Part shown: piece by piece, positions 12,820-26,011 of the stretch
Layout: each line of letters starts with the position of its first letter
Position numbering within the stretch: position 1 is the first letter of the stretch
Source: Paramecium sonneborni
Lineage: Eukaryota > Ciliophora > Oligohymenophorea > Peniculida > Parameciidae
Assembly (NCBI GenBank): GCA_905182985.1
Contig: CAJJDN010000110.1
Location: 75,635 to 139,634 of the forward strand
Reading direction: 5' to 3'
DNA: 64,000 bases
Position numbers and translations under genes: made by a program
Notes under the pieces: generated by a model
Databases searched by the model: none
Told to the model about the DNA's origin: nothing
Seen by the model: the letters and a program-made list of their open reading frames with translations, nothing else

Positions 12820-12836
12820 GTATTATTATATTAAAA

Positions 12837-13379
12837 ATGGGAAATGGTACTTGTAAGCAATAATATCCTTCTCTTGCTACAATTGATCATATTGATTAAT
12901 AGTAACCTCTTCCAAATTCCTAATCTTAAAGTCCTTCAAAGCCTACAATTGATTCTATTTAACCAACTATTACTAAAATAGTAGACGAAGAACCTAATAT
13001 TAGTTTTGAAGAAGAAATAGATCGTTGCTCAATATCAAAACTATCATAAGTTGAATCACCTACTAAAGATAATTCAAAAAAAAGGTATTCATATGAGGAT
13101 TAATTTTTCCTTGATTTATTCCAAAAAGATAAATCCTTTTTTAGAAGATCATCCTAAGAATAAACTATTAGTCCAGTTAAAATTATATCCAATCAACACT
13201 AAAAAAATAAAACATCATTTATTATAGAACATAAAGAACTAATTAAATTAAGATAAGAATATGTAGATGAAATTTATAAGTGTAAATCAATTCTTAAATC
13301 CAGTTATTGTTCTGAAAAATCTTTATCAAGTAAATCAATAAAAAAAGTTAAGTTTGGTTTGATTTATAAATAAATATGA
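12837..13379 (+). CDS. Hypothetical protein with N-terminal acylation motif, 180 aa
   Basis: Single exon starting MGNGTCKQQYPSL. Gly2 with a small residue at position 5 fits N-myristoylation, and Cys6 could be palmitoylated, so attachment to a membrane face (often the ciliary membrane in ciliates) is a reasonable inference. The rest is Ser/Gln/Lys-rich and low in structure, ending KKVKFGLIYKQI. It begins 17 bp after the preceding stop. Confidence 0.68.
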
Positions 13380-13393
13380 CTATAATACATATT

Positions 13394-15691
13394 TCAAAGT
13401 AATTCAAATTATTTCAATAATGACTATTCATCATAATTTAATGATAAATTTCCAAGCATGGTCAAAGATGGTTTAGTTGCATCTTCTCTCAATTCTTTAA
13501 ATGGATCATCTTTTTATGATATTATTGATTTATTTGATTTTGGATAATTATTTAAATTCTGCTAAGTCTAAGATATTTGGGATAGCGATGATACTTTTAA
13601 TCCTTAAGATTTTATAATCTAATTTTAAACAAATGGATTTTATTGTGATTAATTTATTTATTATTTTTATTTTTTCTATTCTTACTAAAGAATTTCTTAT
13701 GGATCACCAAAATGCCCTAACAACATAAATAAAGCTTTAGATTCTGTTTTTAAATTCTATTCAATATTTATTATTGAAATATACCTATTAGATTTCCAAA
13801 TAGAAATGAGCAATCACAGGTTTAATCAACTCATTCAATTCAAAAGATCTAAGATTAATAATAAACTTAATTAAAGAAATAATCTAAGATCTAAATTATT
13901 ATCTTCTTATATTTTCATCTGGATTCCTATTCAGAATTTATTTTGGATTACTCTTTATATGTTCTTGATAGTTACCATAATACTCAGATATTGCAATTTT
14001 TACAAGATTAAATGTGAATTCTTATATTGGATTTGATTTTATAAATCTTGTTAATAATAATTATATCTATTAAAAGGCCAATTAATAAAACATGATAGAA
14101 CTTAAATATAATTTACTTAACATATCAAGCATTAAAATAGCTACATTAACATCAATTTTTGGATGTGTGCAAACAGACTTTAATAATTGAAAATCAACAA
14201 TGTTAATTTATATTTCATTTTATTCAATCTACAATTACTTAACCATAGGAATTATTAAAATATCAATAGGAATAGTTGAATATTTTCTTATAAGCATTAA
14301 GAAATTAGCTACTAAAAATTCTCTAACTTCTTTTTAATCAAAATTTTCAATAAGAGAAAATACTAATTTTTTATATAACAAAGCTGCATATTTATCTTTT
14401 TATAAAGCTAAGTTATCTAAGATTCTGAATAAGCTTTAATATGTAAATATTCTCATTGCAAAACTAGATTCTCTAGTTGCCTTTCTTGAATTTAATAAAT
14501 ATTATTCCATTTGATTAGGAACAAATTATTAAGGATAATATATCCAATAATGTTCAAAATATTTAAGAGCTGTCATTCTTTCAATTATAGAATGTTTAGG
14601 TTCAAATAATTTAATAGCATGAGAGGCAAATAATTCAAAAAGATTTAATTGTTACATTTGATCTCTGATTGGTATTATTTAAATGATTTCATTTATAAAA
14701 TCTATATATTCTTTACCAGATTTCAAAATTTTTCTTAATTGTACATCAAAAAAGTCAACCACATTATATTAAGAAACAATACTATAGATTTTACAAATTT
14801 ATTCTAAATATTAATGATGACGTTATTATGATAAAATGAATGCAATTAAACCTCCATGCTCTCTTACAAGCCAAGCATAAACATCTTCTAATAATTCTTT
14901 TTAAGGCAAATTAATTAAAATTCCTTCAATTATATATAATGTCCAATAACATACTTCATTACTTTATGAAACTAAACCAGCTTTAAGTAGAGATAATAAT
15001 ATGTCCATTTTATAAGTTACAAATTTAATTATATGATTTATGTATTTAGACAATTCCATCAGCCAATTTATAACATTCTTGAAACCTTTGTTACCTTTTA
15101 TTAGAACATTAGATAATTATTTATAATTCGAATTTAATAGAGTTACTGCCTACTTTGGTTTTAATGTAAAATGTTTACAAAGAGATACTATGATGAATTC
15201 TAAAAGAGATTATGTTTAATTTAAAGGCTTTTCAGGATCAATCTCATCTATACTTATTTCTTATGGTTCGTTTTATTACGAATCAAACCTAGTTGTTGTA
15301 CTCACTTATTCTTCAACATAAAATGCCAATTCATAATGTTATTTTAATTCTTTCAAAAATTACATCAACATCTAAAAATCTCCTTTGACAATTGAAACTA
15401 TATAAATGCTAAATTGATACTTTTTATGTCATCATCTAATGTTATGTTAATCTATTGTAAACTCTTACAAACATTATTCCAATTAAATAATCTTATACCA
15501 TTACTATTACCTTATTTGACATCTACATCAATTTTTTAATCAAATTATTTGAGGATTTAACTAATTATTATTCCATTCAAGAATTATTCTTCCAAAGCCT
15601 AATCAACATGAGCAAATAGATTATTGATTGGCAATTCTTATATCACATTTATTTTTACAAGCCACTGATAAATATCGAGATCAAGTTTCAT
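13394..15691 (-). CDS. CH-like domain plus long helical (armadillo-like) protein, 748 aa
   Basis: Introns at 15398-15420 (23 nt) and 13757-13784 (28 nt). The N-terminal ~110 residues resemble the divergent calponin-homology fold of ciliary proteins such as SPEF1. They start MKLDLDIYQWLVKINVIQEL; NGIIISQILKQF, LFNWNNVCKSLQQINITLDD and IVKGDFQMLMQFLKELKQ follow. About 550 helical residues (for example LLSLLKAGLVSQSNEVCYWT) and a Gln/Ser-rich tail come next. A role at ciliary microtubules is inference. The plus-strand frame open across 13380-14040 is antisense shadow. Only 37 bp separate it from the upstream protease gene. Confidence 0.72.
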
Positions 15692-15728
15692 ATTGAAAAA
15701 ATAATTTATTAATTTATAATATTATATT

Positions 15729-16878
15729 TCATAATTTCAATCCTATATTGTAATGTCCAGGTTTTAATAATAGCATTATTTTATCTTTATACTCTTGACC
15801 ATAACATTATATTATTATCTCCTAATTCTGAGAAAGTAATATTTATATTTATCTAAATGCTATAAATTTATTTTTCTTACAATTTCAAGCATTGAGATAA
15901 TGAATCAATCACTATTTCATTACTATTACATTCCAATTCCCAAATAAGTAAATTATTTCTGTCTTAAACACATTCTTTTAATTCATTAAATTCTAAAGCA
16001 TAATTTGCCAAATTTCTAAAAAATATTGTTGCTAAACCATAAAATATTCCATCGTTTTCATTATTAATGTATTCATAATTCTTATAATAATCAAATAATT
16101 TATTTTTATCATCACTATTTCTTAAATTAATTATTCTTGAAAAAAAATCCTTTGAAAGAATTTAACCCTACTCTTCATCAATTTAAAAATTTTCATAATT
16201 TATCATAAATTTAATTTTTTTTTTAGCTTTCTCAACAAATGTTTGAAATTATTAATCATCATAAACTGTTATTAGAATCTTAAGAAATTAATAACCAAAA
16301 GCAGTATAAAAACAATTACCATCCCCTCTGACTGGAATAAAAGAATTACATTCTTCGAAATTTATCTACCTTTAACAATATTCTTTCCTAAAAGATTACT
16401 CATTTTCTTATTCTCTAACAAAAGGTAAAAATTAAGGTTCTATTACTCTCTTTCTCCAAGATTAATCATATAAATCATTAATAAGCTTTAAACTCTCATT
16501 ATTTTAAATAACTTCCTTCTTGACATTACCTTTTTTATAAAGATTCTTAATAAAACAACCTACTAGTAAAATGAAAAGGGCACCTATAACTAGTTCTCTT
16601 TTATTCATAAAGTAAGAAAGGAATTTTTGTATTTCATCATATATTCTGTCAAATTAGATATGAATAAGATTATTTACATTTTATTCACCATTTAGAAATT
16701 TATTTTTACTTTGTGAGAGTTCCTGTTTTACATCATCTTCACTATCATTTATAATGTTAGTATTTGAAGTTTATTCTATTTAAGGTTAATCCACACGATT
16801 TTCTAAAGTTAATTGGGTTGTGTCTTAATATTGAGATGAATATTAAAACAAAATGACTATAATTGAAAGTGCAAACAT
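15729..16878 (-). CDS. Otubain-like OTU cysteine protease with membrane anchor
   Basis: About 373 residues with one 28-nt intron (15853-15880). Removing it brings the catalytic His motif into frame. The catalytic Cys box is FIPVRGDGNCFYTAFGYQ (D-G-N-C, near 16330) and the His box is LLLKPGHYNI near the C-terminus (about 15760). These are the two signature blocks of otubain-type deubiquitinases. Unusual features are an N-terminal hydrophobic leader (MFALSIIVILFQYSS) and a second hydrophobic segment ELVIGALFILLVGCFIKNLY about 85 residues in. This suggests anchoring in the ER or another endomembrane with the protease C-terminal. The substrate is unknown. Confidence 0.8.
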
Positions 16879-17146
16879 TTTTTAATTATAAATTTACAAT
16901 TAAAATTAGATTAAATAATAACAATAAGTTCAATTGAGAATAAAAAATTGAAAATAATTTTATAATAATCTTTATCCTAGAGAATCAAAAATAAAAATTG
17001 TATTATTATAATCATACTATAACAATCTAGATCATTATCATTATTATTGAAATACCCTATTGATGATGATAAAATAATTATTTTTTAATTTAGATATAAT
17101 TTTAATAAATAATATGATATACTTATTATATATATAAAAGTGAATA

Positions 17147-18800
17147 TCATTCAAAATATTTGAAATCTTCAGTATCTAAATCCTCATAATTCTCTTGTGT
17201 AATTTCAACTTATTTTTCTATAGGTCTTGATCTGAACATATTTAGTCTTCCACTCTTTTTTTTACTAGGCTACATTAATTTTAATTAATTAATTCTATTT
17301 CTTGAAGCTTCCTCTTCTCGCTGTCTATCAGCATTTTCCTTTCTTTTATCTGCTTTACCTTTATTATCTATTTCTTATTTCTAATCGCATTTAATAAATT
17401 AATACATAATGATATACTCTTTCAGGTTTAAAAGTTTTAACTTATTTCAGGAGTTTTTCTATCAGTTATTCTATTAGTCCTAATATAAATAATGTTGGTC
17501 TAGTTTAAATATCCTAAACTTATAGCATATCTATTTGAAATAGCGAATAAACTTCTATAATTTATTATGCTAAATCTTTTTGCTCCTTTCCAGATGCCTT
17601 AATTATACCTCCTAATTACATGTCTTTCAATTCTTGAGTCATTAACTTAAAATAATTGGGATTAATCATTACATCTAATTTTTTTTTTAATGTTTCTTTT
17701 TATTCATGCAATTATTAAATTTTTATGTTTTTTTCATTTTTTAATTTTTGAAATTTAGATTTAACTTCTTCTAGATTTTATTCTGTTTCTTAAGCTGTTT
17801 GAATTAAGAATAAATTTCTTTCTTCTAAATCATTGAAAATATTAATTAATTATGATGGTTGCTTAAAATACATATCGAATTCATCTTCAAAATCTTCTAA
17901 TTCTTCTGAACTGAAATTAATTAATTAAAATACAATTAAATTGCTTAATCGGAGTTATTAGATTTTAAAAGTTTGCCTTCAACAACAATATTTTCTTTAA
18001 GATTATCAAGTAATAAGCTTTTTAATTTTGCTTTATTATCATGCCATTCTTTTGGAGCTAATTTATCCAAAAACTATTTATGATCAATATAAGCAGTTAT
18101 TAATTCTTCCATTCTTTATTTTTCACCTCTAATACTTGTCATTTTAATATTAAGTTGTTTGATTATAGCCTCTTTAGCTTTTTTATCTTTGATTTCATTA
18201 TCTAATTTAAGTTCTGCATCAGCTCTAGCTGCTTTATTTGTATCTAAAAATTACTAAAAATTATCAGCATCTTATTAAAGCATTTTCAAACTTTAAAGAA
18301 ACACCTCTTGTTTTTCTTTTTAACCTTCTTTCATTTTTTTAATTTCATTTTCTATAGTATTATAAGATTGAGAAATCAAAAATAATTATCTTTTGTCTTC
18401 TATTATTTTAACATTAGAAACTAAACTAATCCCTTTTTTATTCTATTCTTCTTTTTCTAATTTACGTTCTTTAATAATATTAATAGCATCATTGATTTTT
18501 TATTAATCTTTTTGTTTGAATAGTTTATTATTCTTTGTGTAATTTTCATCATATGGTGTACTAACTTTCTGTTAAATATTAAATAATTATAAATACTTCA
18601 AATCTAGTTAATTAGGTTCTACTTGTAGCTGTTTCTTTATTCCAAACTTTTGCACCTTACTTATTATGAAAAGAAAGTTATTTTTTAAATTTACTGTCAT
18701 TATAGAGAAAAATCTCCTCATCAGATGGATATTTGAATGGACTGCTACTTGTAGTTCGAATGCTGATGTCTAATTTAGGAAATATTAATCTTAAACTCAT
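17147..18800 (-). CDS. CFAP100: CFAP100 / MIA1-like, DUF4200 coiled-coil ciliary protein
   Basis: About 525 residues after introns 18569-18596 (28 nt), 17911-17933 (23 nt) and 17381-17405 (25 nt). Near the N-terminus SPFKYPSDEEIF matches the NPF...P..E.IF signature of CFAP100. A DUF4200 coiled coil follows, with EVFLQSLKMLQQDADNFQQF and ending in HKQFLDKLAPKEW, the conserved F...L.P.EW block. The rest is heptad-rich, ending EDLDTEDFKYFE. In Chlamydomonas the MIA1 (CFAP100)/MIA2 complex tunes inner-arm dynein f (I1); the same role here is inference. Confidence 0.78.
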
Positions 18801-18867
18801 AATTATTTTAAAAATATTTCATGTTTCATATGTTTTTCTGAAATTAAGGCTATCCTTTTACAGATGT

Positions 18868-20204
18868 TCATGATTTTAGGTTCTTCAAATTAGTTTTACT
18901 GAATTGTGGATAATAATTATACCTAAAAAATAAAAGAAGTTTATATACATTAAATCTTAAACACTCAACTTCATATTGGTTTTGTATTTAAAATGAATCA
19001 AATGATTAAAAAATGAAGTAATACAATTTAATAAGTTATCGTTATTACCTTTTAATTCTATAAGTCAAATAATAGTATTTTATAAAAGTTAATGGAAGTG
19101 TTATATCTTCAAAGAGTGTTCTAACTTTATTTTTTTCATTTAATAATTTAGAAATTTAAGAAAAGTTAGTTTAAATTTCTTATACATATTATTTTAATTT
19201 TTCATAATAATAAGATTACATAATATCACCAATAGTTGGTGGTTGACATCCTTCTAATCTAAAAAACATTTTTTAGTTAAACACTTTATCAACATTTTAA
19301 AGTGAATTAACATAATTAATAGATGCAATTTCTTGTTGTTGATTATTTTGAAAACATAATGGATATATAAATAATGGTAATTAGTCAATTTTTCTAGATA
19401 AATTGAAAACATAATATTTCTTAAAAGTAATAATCATTCCTTCAGAAAATTGTAACATCAAATCAAGAATACCAGCTAAGAGAATTTTCCTGGTTGTAAT
19501 TCTTTATTATTAATAAAAAAAGTCAATTAAGAAAATGAAAAGATATACAGGTATCAAAAATTACAGGAAATTAATAATCCTTTTACTAATTGTTGTTGGT
19601 TTGATAGAATTAAATAAAGCATATTTAAAGTATTAAGTATATGTTTATAAAAGATAATTTTAATTTGGTGGTGAGACTGGTAATTATCTTATAAATTTAT
19701 ATCCATTGTAAATTACATAACAAGTTGTAAAGATATTATTGAGTAAACCTCCTCCCCAAAGTTAATTACAGAGAAGGAATTGTAGTATCAGAATTATAAA
19801 AAAGTAAGCCAAAGCTTTGTCAGAATTTTCTAATGGATTAATCAAAATTAAGTACTTGAAAAATAAAACACATGCAATCCCAACACATGAAATCCATTTA
19901 CCAACATTATTAAACAAATAAAGGTTTTTCCTATATAATTTAAATAATATGCGGTAAAGCCAACAATCAAAATTAAGAGACTTGCCGAGACTATAGTTAC
20001 AAACATTTATGTGAATGATTCTTTTCCTTCAAATAATTAGGTAAATTCTAATCTGTTAACACGATTAGAAAAATAAAATTTGACTTAATTAACCAAAGGA
20101 GATTCTAATTGTTAAGGAGCCTTATTTGGATTTAAAATTTTAATTGGGTTTTCAGGTTTGGTAAAATCTTGAAATTATTACTACTCTAAGAAGTGATTAG
20201 TCAT
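18868..20204 (-). CDS. Multi-pass membrane protein, unrecognised, 434 aa
   Basis: Reads with one 32-nt intron (19855-19886); spliced length divides by three. An acidic, Gln-rich head of about 90 residues (MTNHFLEQQQFQDFTKPENP) precedes hydrophobic segments: TIVSASLLILIVGFTAYY, ALAYFFIILILQFLLCN and FLIPVYLFIFLIDFFY. A soluble region with RLEGCQPPTIGDIMQSYYYE follows. The end near 18868-19050 is less certain because several GT...AG choices exist there. No family is recognised. Confidence 0.6.
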
Positions 20205-20267
20205 TCTTTCCTTTCTTCTTTATATATCATATGTTAGTCTATTTTAGTTCATTAAATTAATAATTTA

Positions 20268-21293
20268 ATGAGTTTAGACAAACAATCAAGACAATATGAA
20301 GTAATCCTAGAAATAGGATGTGCTTATACAAAAGTTGGATTTTCTTTAGATACTCAACCTAAGAAGGTGATAAAATTGAATTTTGAGAAGCTACCTTAGA
20401 AATCTCGATTATCATATGAATTATCAGTGGAGGAGAAATTTTATTAGATATTTAATGTTGATATGGTATGTAATTTAAAAGGAAGATCGGTGGCTTTAAT
20501 TTATAACTATTATAATAATGAAGATATGTATAATATAATAGCATATGTGTTATTTTATAAATTTGAGGTAGCAAAGATTGCATTTTTAATTGGGAATGTG
20601 TTACCATTATATTTAACAGGACATTTTTCAGGTTTTGTAATAGATTTAGGATATAATTGTTCAACTGTTAGTGCTGTGTATGATGGTTATTCTCTATTAC
20701 ATTAGACTGGTTATATAGGTGAAGGAGGTAGAGAATCAGCTAAAAGAATTTAATAATTATTACCTGATTATTCTTGGGAGTAATTAGAAGATATAGCTAT
20801 TAAATATGCTAAAGTATTAAATCCAGGTGATTTAGATGATAAACAAAAAATTAAATTAAGACATAAAGAAATTTCAGAATTTGAATTGGCTAAATGCTAT
20901 ACAGAAACTTACTTTGGAAATTATAAAGAAGAAGAATCAAACATTGCATTTGGATTTTTAAAGATTGTATCTTAAATGAAAGATAGAGATATAATTACTA
21001 AGATGGCATAGAATATTGTAATTACAGGAGGAGCTAGGAGAATTCCTAATTTATTAATGAGATTTAAGAATGAATTACTCTCATTATTAGAAACAGAATT
21101 TTCATCTATTAGAAATATCAAATTCTATATAACAAATTTAATTGCATAGCATTCTACTTGGGTAGGTGGTGCATTAATTGTTTAAATTGGTGGTTATGAT
21201 AAATTTATTGTAACTAATTCTAAATTTAGAGAAAATGGTAATCTATTTTGTACAAGATCAGATGCTTATAATTTTATTTCAATTAAACCATGA
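20268..21293 (+). CDS. Actin-related protein (Arp10/ACTR10-like), 341 aa
   Basis: Single exon. Actin-fold landmarks in order: a phosphate-1-like start VILEIGCAYTKVGFS, then GHFSGFVIDLGYNCSTVSAV followed by GYIGEGG (phosphate-2 region), and late NIVITGGARRIPNLLMRF (adenosine/phosphate region). The usual DNGSG loop is changed. Together with the short length this fits divergent Arps such as Arp10 of the dynactin pointed end better than actin. Assignment to Arp10 is tentative. Both standard-code ORFs here are fragments or shadows. Confidence 0.6.
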
Positions 21294-21380
21294 GATTTCT
21301 TTTATACTTATTTATTTAATAATTCATTTCAATTTTTATTTTATTCCCTTCATCAAATTTTAATTAGTTTATTTTTGTAA

Positions 21381-22800
21381 ATGTCTGATACAATAACTAA
21401 TAAAATTCTTGAATCTTATGGGTATTTTAATTAAATATTCCAAGTTACAAAGGAGCTTAACCTTAATTCAAAAGCATTATATATCCTATTGAATAACTAA
21501 AACACTCTATTGATGATCATCAATTAAAATAAATATCTCCTGAATTATAACAAATTCTAGAAAGTGAAAGAGCTAGAGAAATGGTTTAAAAGAGAGGAAT
21601 TACACTTGAAAGAACTAAATAATTCTTTTAAGAGAAAATTAAGGAATATAATGCTATAATTGATCTTTAACATTTAAGATCTTAATAAACATATGTTATT
21701 CCAAAAAAAGATAATATTTTCAAAAGACATACAGCAGATTAAGGAGAAATCACTAATTATCATTTTGTATTAAATTGGTAAAATTTGAATTTGGTTTTTG
21801 ATGAATTAGAAAATTAAACCAAAAGAGCAAAGTTTTAACATTAATCTAGAACTCCAGATTAATCTTCTATGTAAATAAGCAAACCTATAACACCAATGAA
21901 ATTTTCAAATAAGAAAACTAATTTAGTAAATAGATTAGATTAAAAATTTAATGATTATGATACAAAAATGTCTTAATCAATAGTAACAAATTTACCAGAA
22001 TCAAGAAGAATTTCTAGGTCAGAAACCCCTCATAATATAAGTATTACTTAATAAAACAATTAAATTAGTTAATAGACGAAATAGTCTAAATCCATAAGCA
22101 GTTAAGAAATATGTTAAGTTTCAAAACTTTTTGAGAACTGTGAATGTTCTAAAAAAAAACCCAGAAGAAAAAAAAATAGAATCTGAAAATAGATAAGTTG
22201 AAATTATTAAGTATAATTTAGGATTTAATCAAAACATATATTAATGATGCATTTAATAAAGAAAGATAATCTACAAACGCATCTTAAAGGGAGAGAGCAA
22301 AATCACAACAAGAAAATAGAAAAAAAAATAAGATGATGTTAGAAGAATTAAACAAAATTACTTAGACCTAAGGTTTTTAAAACCCAGAATTTAACATAAT
22401 GAATAATGAAATACCATTATATGAAGATATTTGTAATAATTTGGTATAATTAGAGTTTAAAACTATTGATCAAAATTAGATGAAATAAGAGAAAGAAAGA
22501 AGGAATAGAATAATTTAATCAGTAAATTCAAGAATGCAACCAAAATATGTTCATTTAGGTGGTAGTCGATATGCTGTAAAAAATAACTTTTCAAATTAAT
22601 AAAATTATTAAACAACAATTAATAAATTATTAGAAAATTAAATTAAAGAAGAGTTTAAGAAATTAAAAATATTGGATGATGGAATAGATTTAGATGTCTT
22701 AGAAGGTCCACCTAAAAAAATTGATTATCATTCATCAAATTTAAATTAGGATTACAATGATGTGAAAGTAACAAAAATTGTTTAAAAAATGAAAAGATGA
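21381..22800 (+). CDS. Hypothetical Gln/Lys-rich protein, 446 aa
   Basis: Three introns (21422-21444, 23 nt; 22068-22098, 31 nt; 22197-22221, 25 nt) give one continuous frame. It begins MSDTITNKILESYGYKGAQP. There is a helical region (ILESERAREMVQKRGITLER), a disordered Ser/Gln stretch and a basic helical segment VKKYVKFQNFLRTVNVLKKN. Near the C-terminus is VHLGGSRYAVKNNFSNQQNY, then LDVLEGPPKKIDY. No family is recognised. Confidence 0.68.
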
Positions 22801-22871
22801 TATTATTGTATCTGTATTTTTATACTAATGAAAAATAACATTTATATAATTTAAATTAATTTTATATATTT

Positions 22872-23482
22872 ATGAAAAAATCCAAAGGTAGTACGTCTGT
22901 GGATTGTTTGTATATGGAGTTCATGCTTAATAAGTAGATGAGATCAAATATACGCATGATACATAACAGAATTTTAAATCCAATGCAGTCGATTCCAAAA
23001 CCTTTTTCATAAATTGAAAATAGGAAAATTGCAAGTAGATTAAATTGTTAGTGTAAGAAGATTAAAAAGATTAGTAGCAAATGATAATCGAGTTTTAAGA
23101 CAATAAGATATTAATGAGTAAATTATATTAACCAATGGTTATTCATTCACATAGAGTCATTTAGAATAATAAAAATTGTACGATTGAAAGTCCTAAATTT
23201 AAAAGAAGTTGTATTCATATGAATAATGGATAGATCAGTTTAAAACATTAACATTATTTAAAAAAAGGAGGTCAAAATATATAGACAACATAATAATAAG
23301 CATAAGAAACAAAACCATGGCATCCTTACATTAGAACAAAAAGAAAAAAACATATTTAAAATTTACTTGAGTAAAAATAGAGTCTAGATTCTTAACCCAT
23401 TTAGGGAATAACTTGTTTTTAGGGAATAGGGGATTTAAGTGGATGGCAAACTTAAGAAGATCCTTAAATAGAAATTCAATGA
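22872..23482 (+). CDS. Hypothetical basic protein, weakly CFAP97-like, 195 aa
   Basis: One intron (23035-23057, 23 nt). N-terminus MKKSKGSTSVDCLYMEF; the middle has KDQKDQQQMIIEFQDNKILM followed by SKLYQPMVIH, which recalls the R..EI..EN..LL.K. block of the KIAA1430/CFAP97 family. That similarity is by eye and weak. The C-terminal half is Gln/Lys-rich. The gene ends 32 bp before the convergent kinesin gene ends. Confidence 0.6.
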
Positions 23483-23514
23483 TTTTAATTATATTGTCAT
23501 CAAATTGCCATAAA

Positions 23515-26011
23515 TCACAACCTATATCTTGAATTTTGTTGGGTTAAAGGTCTTATTAAAATATTAGGATGAGTCTCAGATTTTCCAGATATGATTCTTT
23601 TAGATTAATTGACCTTTTTGACTTCTTATAAATACAGTTATTTATATTCATCTCTTTCTTTGATTAAAGTATTTAGATCATTATTTGATTATAGAATCTC
23701 TAATTCAACTACTCGTTTTTATAGTTCTTTTTCTCTTGCTAACACTTAGACAAATTCATCTCTTATCATATTAGCAAACTATCTTAAAGTTGGTTCATGC
23801 ATTTCTGTAAGATTCAGTTTAATATAGTTAGATTCTAAAAACTATGACATTTACATAGGTTATAATGTAACCTTAGCTTTAGTTCCATCTTATTTAGTAT
23901 TATTTAAACTTCTTTCATCAAGATATTTGAAAAGGCTAACAAAATATTATCATAAATAAGAATTTACTTTTTAAATCTGTTTCTAGTAGGTATTTAAGGT
24001 TTATCCGTAGCAGGAATATTGAATGATCTTATTCCAGAACTATAAGCCCCATTCTCTATTTTTTCAATCACTCTAAATGTTTTCATTACTATATCAAATA
24101 AATCAAATGTTTCAGACTTTATATCTCTTATTTACATTCTATAAAATTAATTTAAGTGAATTACTTCTTTTTTTCTTAATATTTTTTAAATTGATTAATA
24201 AAGTGCTCTATTTCTTCATTTTTCTTTTATAAGTATTTTTCATATTAATCTGTACTATCTTACAACAATTTTGCATACTCAAACTTCAAATTTTCCATAT
24301 GTTATTTATACCTAATTTACAATAAAGTTTTTTTTACTCTTTTTCTAATTCAAGTTTTGCCAATCTTTTGATGTCTTCATGTTTTTAAACTTCTAAAGTT
24401 TTTGCTGATATTACTTATGGTAAATTAATAATAACACTCACTTTTTTTTCTATCTCTTCTTGATGTTGCTTTAATTATTTTTACACAGTCTCTAAAACTT
24501 TATCATTTTTTTCCTATTCAATTTATTCTAGTTATTTTTTCTTTTCTGCTTAAAACCCTTTTAACTTTCTATTATCTTCATTTAATTCAATTATTCTGCA
24601 TTAATATCTTTCTAATTTTACACTCTCCTCTTTTTTCAATAACTCTTTTTCTTTTTATAATTTATCTATCATTATCTCAGCTTCATTTAATTAAATTGTA
24701 ACTACTTCCAATTTTTGTAGAGCCTCCTTTTATTATTTTAATTTCTTCAATTCTTCAATTGTTAGTTGATCTAAATCTATTCCTAATAATTTTTTGATAT
24801 CTAATATTTATTATTTATGTTCTCTTGTCATTAACTCTATCTTTTATTTTAATTCCTAAATTTCATTTTAGAGTTTATTAATTAATTTATCTTACCCAGG
24901 AAAAGAACCCAATTAATTTGAATTATCATCTGTTATTTAAGCTGTTGTCAATCCTATTATTTTTTCTGCATATTATAAAGTTGATAAGCATTCTTCAAAA
25001 TTATTTTCATTTGGATTTAAATGAATTATTAAAGTCACTTAACTATTAAGACAATTTTATAAGATTCTAGTCAATTTTGAATCTTTAGTGGCAATTTTTT
25101 TAGAATTCATCTAAAAAACTGCTGACAAACATTTAGATAAAGTAGCTAAACTTTAGTTAATCAAAACAGCTTCTTCAAACTATCCTTCATTATTAAAACT
25201 TTTTGCTATTCTTTCTGAACCGGCCAAATCTATAAATTAGATGAGTGAATTCATAAATGGCATATTATCATACTCCTTATCTTTTTAAACTAGACATACA
25301 CTAATTATTGTATGACATTTATAGCCAAATGGTTTTCTTTATTATTCAAGTTTTTTTCTTAATTTTAGACCCATCTAAATTACATCATTCAATTCTTAAG
25401 CAGATCTTATATTTATTTAAGTTAATCCATCGATAATTATTTGTCCATTTGCATTCTCCTGGATCTAAAGATTTTCATTCATATAATTTTATATTATTTG
25501 ATTCATATCTCCTGATTAACGAAATTAATAAGCTTTACCCAAATCTCTAATTTATTCCAAAAATATTTCAGCCATACTTATTGATATTACAAATTCTACA
25601 GTTTTTTCTTTTTCTTACTTTTGAGAAAGAAGATACTCCATAGCCCTTATTATTATACCCTTCTATTCAGTTATATTTTCTTCTCCTTCCTAACCGAATA
25701 ATGTGTAGCTTTTTCCACTTCCTGTCTATCCATAACTCAATACACAAGCATTATGGCCTTCTATTAGTTTCTGTATCATAGGTTGAATTACTGAAAACGT
25801 ATTTTCCTAATTTGTACAAACTGAAGAAAATTTAACTTTCTTGCAATCTGTATTTTTATTAGTTGGATCCTTAAATTAAATAATTCTGTACTCTTATTTA
25901 AATACTCTCTTTTGTAAACTCAATCATCTTCTGTGGATTATCACTTAGTCTCACTCTTGCTAACATATTATAATTTTGATAAGTTTGAGTAATTCTATCT
26001 GGCAATTTCAT
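23515..26011 (-). CDS. Divergent kinesin motor protein, about 796 aa
   Basis: Four introns (25870-25891, 24312-24337, 24139-24164, 23936-23967) give a single frame. The motor domain is N-terminal: ARVRLSDNPQ, P-loop YGQTGSGKSYTLFG (near 25710), switch II IQFIDLAGSERIAKS, then NQSLATLSKCLSAV and TKDSKLTRILQNCL. The switch I box, normally N..SSRSH, reads KPFGYKCHTIISV. The Ser and Arg that contact nucleotide and sense gamma-phosphate are therefore missing, so ATPase coupling may be altered or absent. A long coiled coil follows, then a tail ending PLTQQNSRYRL. It is convergent with the previous gene. Confidence 0.88.

Noticed and set aside
13380..14040. Plus-strand frame open for over 200 codons after the 180-aa gene
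   Set aside because: The minus strand gives a coherent 748-aa protein with two good introns; the plus frame has no start context or protein-like composition.
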